Assembly: GCF_021044825.1 (NCBI RefSeq)
Contig: NZ_JAJNOC010000013.1
Span: 1 to 64,000 of the forward strand
Reading direction: 5' to 3'
Origin: Massilia phyllostachyos
Lineage (GTDB): Bacteria; Pseudomonadota; Gammaproteobacteria; Burkholderiales; Burkholderiaceae_D
Length of the DNA stretch: 64,000 bases
A program made the translations under genes and the position numbers. Below are positions 59,275-64,000 of this stretch, in pieces. Under the pieces are notes generated by a model. The model was not told the origin of the DNA, searched no databases, and saw nothing but the letters and a program-made list of their open reading frames with translations. The stretch's first letter is position 1, and each line of letters starts with the position of its first letter.

Positions 59275-60164
59275 GGCGCCTTGCCCTCTTCCAGCAGCCC
59301 GGCCAGGCAGGCGCGGAAGCCTTCGGCCGTTTCCGGGTGCTTCAGGCCGATGGCGGCGGTGGCCTTCAGGTAGCCGAGCTTGGAGCCGCAGTCGTAGCGC
59401 TGGCCGGCGTAGCGGTAGGCCAGCACGCGCTCGTGCTGCATCAGGGCGGCGATGCCGTCGGTGAGCTGGATCTCGCCCCCGGCGCCAGTGCCGAGGTGTT
59501 CCAGGTAGCCGAAGATCGAGCCGGTCAGCACGTAGCGCCCCACCACCGCCAGGGTCGAGGGCGCATCCTGCGGCGCCGGTTTCTCGACGATGCCGGACAC
59601 CAGCTCCAGCCCGGGACGGTAGGACGAGGCGCTGACGATGCCGTACTGGCGCGTGTTCTCGCGCGGGACGTCCTGCACCGCCAGGATGCTGGAGCGCTCG
59701 TAGGCGTACATGTCGGTCATCTGGGCCAGCACCGGCTTGGTGCCGCTCGGCGTGTCCATGAAGTCGTCCGCCAGCAGCACGGCGAAGGGCTCGTCGCCGA
59801 TCACGGGACGCGCGCACAGCACCGCATGACCCAGGCCCAGCGGCGCCGACTGGCGGATGTAGATGCAGTTGACGTGCTTCGGAATCACGCCGCGCACCAC
59901 GTCGAGCAGGGCCTGCTTGCCGTGCGCTTCGAGTTCGGCCTCGAGCTCGTAGGCCTTGTCGAAATGGTCCTCGATGGCGCGCTTGTTGCGGCCGGTGATG
60001 AAGACCATTTCCGTGATGCCGGCGGCAACCGCCTCCTCGACCGCGTACTGGATCAGCGGCTTGTCGACGATCGGCAGCATCTCCTTCGGCTGCGCCTTGG
60101 TGGCGGGCAGGAAGCGGCTGCCGAGGCCGGCCACGGGGAATACGGCTTTGCGGATCAGGGTCAT
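59271..60164 (-). CDS. galU: UTP-glucose-1-phosphate uridylyltransferase
   Basis: GalU makes UDP-glucose for lipopolysaccharide, exopolysaccharide and trehalose synthesis. The 297-residue product has the nucleotide-binding motif [21 protein letters not shown] (shortened start at 13) and the substrate motif [14 protein letters not shown] precedes the ATG. It sits directly after ligA (18-base gap). Confidence 0.96.
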   Translation of the reverse strand: MTLIRKAVFPVAGLGSRFLPATKAQPKEMLPIVDKPLIQYAVEEAVAAGITEMVFITGRNKRAIEDHFDKAYELEAELEAHGKQALLDVVRGVIPKHVNCIYIRQSAPLGLGHAVLCARPVIGDEPFAVLLADDFMDTPSGTKPVLAQMTDMYAYERSSILAVQDVPRENTRQYGIVSASSYRPGLELVSGIVEKPAPQDAPSTLAVVGRYVLTGSIFGYLEHLGTGAGGEIQLTDGIAALMQHERVLAYRYAGQRYDCGSKLGYLKATAAIGLKHPETAEGFRACLAGLLEEGKAP

Positions 60165-60181
60165 GCGGACTCCATTTACTT

Positions 60182-62530
<2,349 letters not shown>

Positions 62531-63718
62531 TTACACGAACAGGCGCAGCGCGCGCGTGGAACCCGCGGGGATGTCCGAGCCGTCCATCTCCTCGTAGAAC
62601 TCGCTGACCTGGCCCTTGATCTCTTCCAGGGCCGCGTCCGACAGCGGCTGCTCGAAGTCGTCGACGATGGTCCCGTCCAGGCGCATGGTCAGCTCCTTGG
62701 CGCACCTCACCATGGCGCCGAAGCCGTCGCGGCTCGGGGCCACGCAGGGCACGTCGAGCAGCAGGGTCAGGCGGCTGGTGGTATCGGCGCCCAGGGTCAC
62801 GTTGGTGGACAGGGTGAACAGCACGCCGCCCTCGCCGTCCGGCATCGAGAAGCGGCCGTCAGGACGCACGTCGAAGCCCTGGTTTTCCAGCGCCCCGATC
62901 AGGGTCGAGATCGCCCACGGCGCGCCATTCGCCGCCAGGTTCACGCCCAGCTGGGCGTCGTGGCCGGCCACGAAACGGTGCAGGGTGCGCGCCTCGCTCA
63001 TCACCTCGATCATGTCCGGCACTTCCGGCACCGCGCCGATCTCGTCGGCGACCGCGTGCAGGCGCGTGACCAGTTCCGAGTATTCGATTTCGTTCAGGGC
63101 CGTGGTGCGGGTGGCCATCTGGACGCCGGCCTGCAGCTTGGTGTAGACGCCCCCGTGCACGATCGGCTCCCAGTCGCCGCTGACGGCGAAGCCGATGTAG
63201 TGGATCGGCTTGTTGCCGACGCGGCGCAGCTTCTGCAGCGCGGGCAGCAGCTTGTCGCCGCGCACCGCACCTTCGATATTCAGCGGGATGATGCAGTCGA
63301 TCAGCGGGTCGACCAGGCTTTCGGCCAGTTCCGACGGCGGCGTCTCCGGGGTGGTGCCGGGCAGCGGCGCGGCGGGAGTCAGCGAAGCGACCGTGGTCGG
63401 CGCGCGCGGCGCCGCCGGCGCTGCCGGGCCGGCGGCCGGCGCGTCGATTGGCGCCAGCGGATCCCTGGCCAGGCCCGGCTCGACGTCGAGCGGCGCCAGC
63501 GGGGTTTCGGCGCCGAGGTCGAGCACCGGTTCCTGGCGCTCGACGGCGGCCTGCTCGACCGGCGATTCGCTACTGCGCATCAGGACGTCGTCGTGCTCCG
63601 ATGCGAAGGCGCGCTCCACGCTTTTCCTGGCGCGGTGCTCCTGCCACTTGTTGTATACGACGACGCCGACGACGAATACGCCGCCCGCCGCGATCATGCT
63701 CATTTGGAGATCTGTCAT
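62531..63718 (-). CDS. zipA: Cell division protein ZipA-like
   Basis: ZipA tethers FtsZ to the membrane. The 395-residue product has an N-terminal membrane anchor (about 7-23) and a Pro/Ala/Glu-rich flexible linker (about 60-130). The C-terminal FtsZ-binding domain (about 140-395) contains [12 protein letters not shown] and [18 protein letters not shown]. It lies between smc and ligA, the conserved betaproteobacterial setting. The ATG overlaps the smc stop (ATGA). Confidence 0.9.
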   Translation of the reverse strand: MTDLQMSMIAAGGVFVVGVVVYNKWQEHRARKSVERAFASEHDDVLMRSSESPVEQAAVERQEPVLDLGAETPLAPLDVEPGLARDPLAPIDAPAAGPAAPAAPRAPTTVASLTPAAPLPGTTPETPPSELAESLVDPLIDCIIPLNIEGAVRGDKLLPALQKLRRVGNKPIHYIGFAVSGDWEPIVHGGVYTKLQAGVQMATRTTALNEIEYSELVTRLHAVADEIGAVPEVPDMIEVMSEARTLHRFVAGHDAQLGVNLAANGAPWAISTLIGALENQGFDVRPDGRFSMPDGEGGVLFTLSTNVTLGADTTSRLTLLLDVPCVAPSRDGFGAMVRCAKELTMRLDGTIVDDFEQPLSDAALEEIKGQVSEFYEEMDGSDIPAGSTRALRLFV

Positions 63719-64000
63719 GCTGCTTGTGCCTCAGTTGCGAAGTGAGCGGCGGACTCCATGTCCACCGCCACGATGCGCGATACGCCCTGCTCCTGCATCG
63801 TCACACCGATCAGTTGGTTGGCCATCTCCATCGCGATCTTGTTGTGCGAGATGAAGAGGAATTGGGTATGGTCCGACATGCGCTTGACCATGCGGCAGAA
63901 GCGCTCGGTATTGGCGTCGTCGAGCGGCGCGTCCACCTCGTCCAGCAGGCAGAACGGCGCCGGGTTCAGGCGGAACATCGAGAACACCAAGGCCGTCGCG
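63715..64000 (-). CDS. smc: Chromosome segregation ATPase Smc, C-terminal end (partial)
   Basis: Only the last 95 codons are present; the gene continues past the right edge. The visible part is the C-terminal head with the Walker B/D-loop motif [15 protein letters not shown], the H-loop QFLFISHNK and the end [14 protein letters not shown]. It forms the ATPase head with the missing N-terminal Walker A. Confidence 0.96.
   Translation of the reverse strand, partial: ATALVFSMFRLNPAPFCLLDEVDAPLDDANTERFCRMVKRMSDHTQFLFISHNKIAMEMANQLIGVTMQEQGVSRIVAVDMESAAHFATEAQAA

Overview
The window is a GC-rich stretch of a Gram-negative chromosome. Its protein content and gene order point to a betaproteobacterium of the Oxalobacteraceae/Massilia kind. 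This taxonomic call is from memory of the families, not from a search. The evidence is the lipid A and outer-membrane biogenesis genes, the run rpsB-tsf-pyrH-frr-uppS-cdsA-dxr-rseP-bamA-skp-lpxD-fabZ-lpxA-lpxB-rnhB, the ppsA/ppsR pair and the smc-zipA-ligA run. No tRNA, rRNA, insertion sequence, prophage or CRISPR array was seen.

Layout: 1-9.8 kb holds a signal peptidase, a polyphosphate/phosphohistidine block (ppk1-sixA facing ppx), an iron-uptake pair (PepSY membrane protein and TonB receptor) divergent over two Fur-like boxes, and an outer-membrane barrel. 9.9-12.1 kb is an NfeD-stomatin-SDR operon. 12.4-15.9 kb has PEP synthase divergent from its regulator PpsR. 15.86-16.3 kb is an AT-richer array of four palindromic repeats. 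16.3-33.2 kb, all on the minus strand, is an EAL response regulator followed by the long translation/isoprenoid/outer-membrane/lipid A cluster. 33.5-37.7 kb (plus strand) is map-glnD-rRNA pseudouridine synthase. 37.7-49.9 kb is accessory metabolism: a Tat-type periplasmic protein, a PPOX flavoprotein, an FAD monooxygenase next to a polar amino acid ABC importer, exonuclease III, a LysE exporter, a GH31 glycosidase and an amidohydrolase. 50-52.8 kb is a POT peptide transporter and an aminotransferase. 52.85-56.1 kb is a three-gene KaiC-like/hybrid histidine kinase operon. 56.3-64 kb is a DUF885 protein, galU-def-barrel, ligA, zipA and the 3' end of smc.

Tightly packed minus-strand operons often join genes by 4-bp ATGA overlaps (small ORF/PepSY, SDR/QmcA, rRNA methyltransferase/rnhB, fabZ/lpxD, def/galU, zipA/smc), which suggests translational coupling.

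The most unusual observations are these. (1) Three unrelated palindromic repeat families sit at gene 3' ends, and at least six flanking genes take their stop codon from the conserved edge of a repeat. (2) A KaiC-like ATPase lacks the canonical phosphosites and KaiB/KaiA, and is coupled to a sensor-less hybrid kinase and a small unknown protein. (3) The NAD-dependent DNA ligase appears to carry a duplicated helix-hairpin-helix segment before its BRCT domain.
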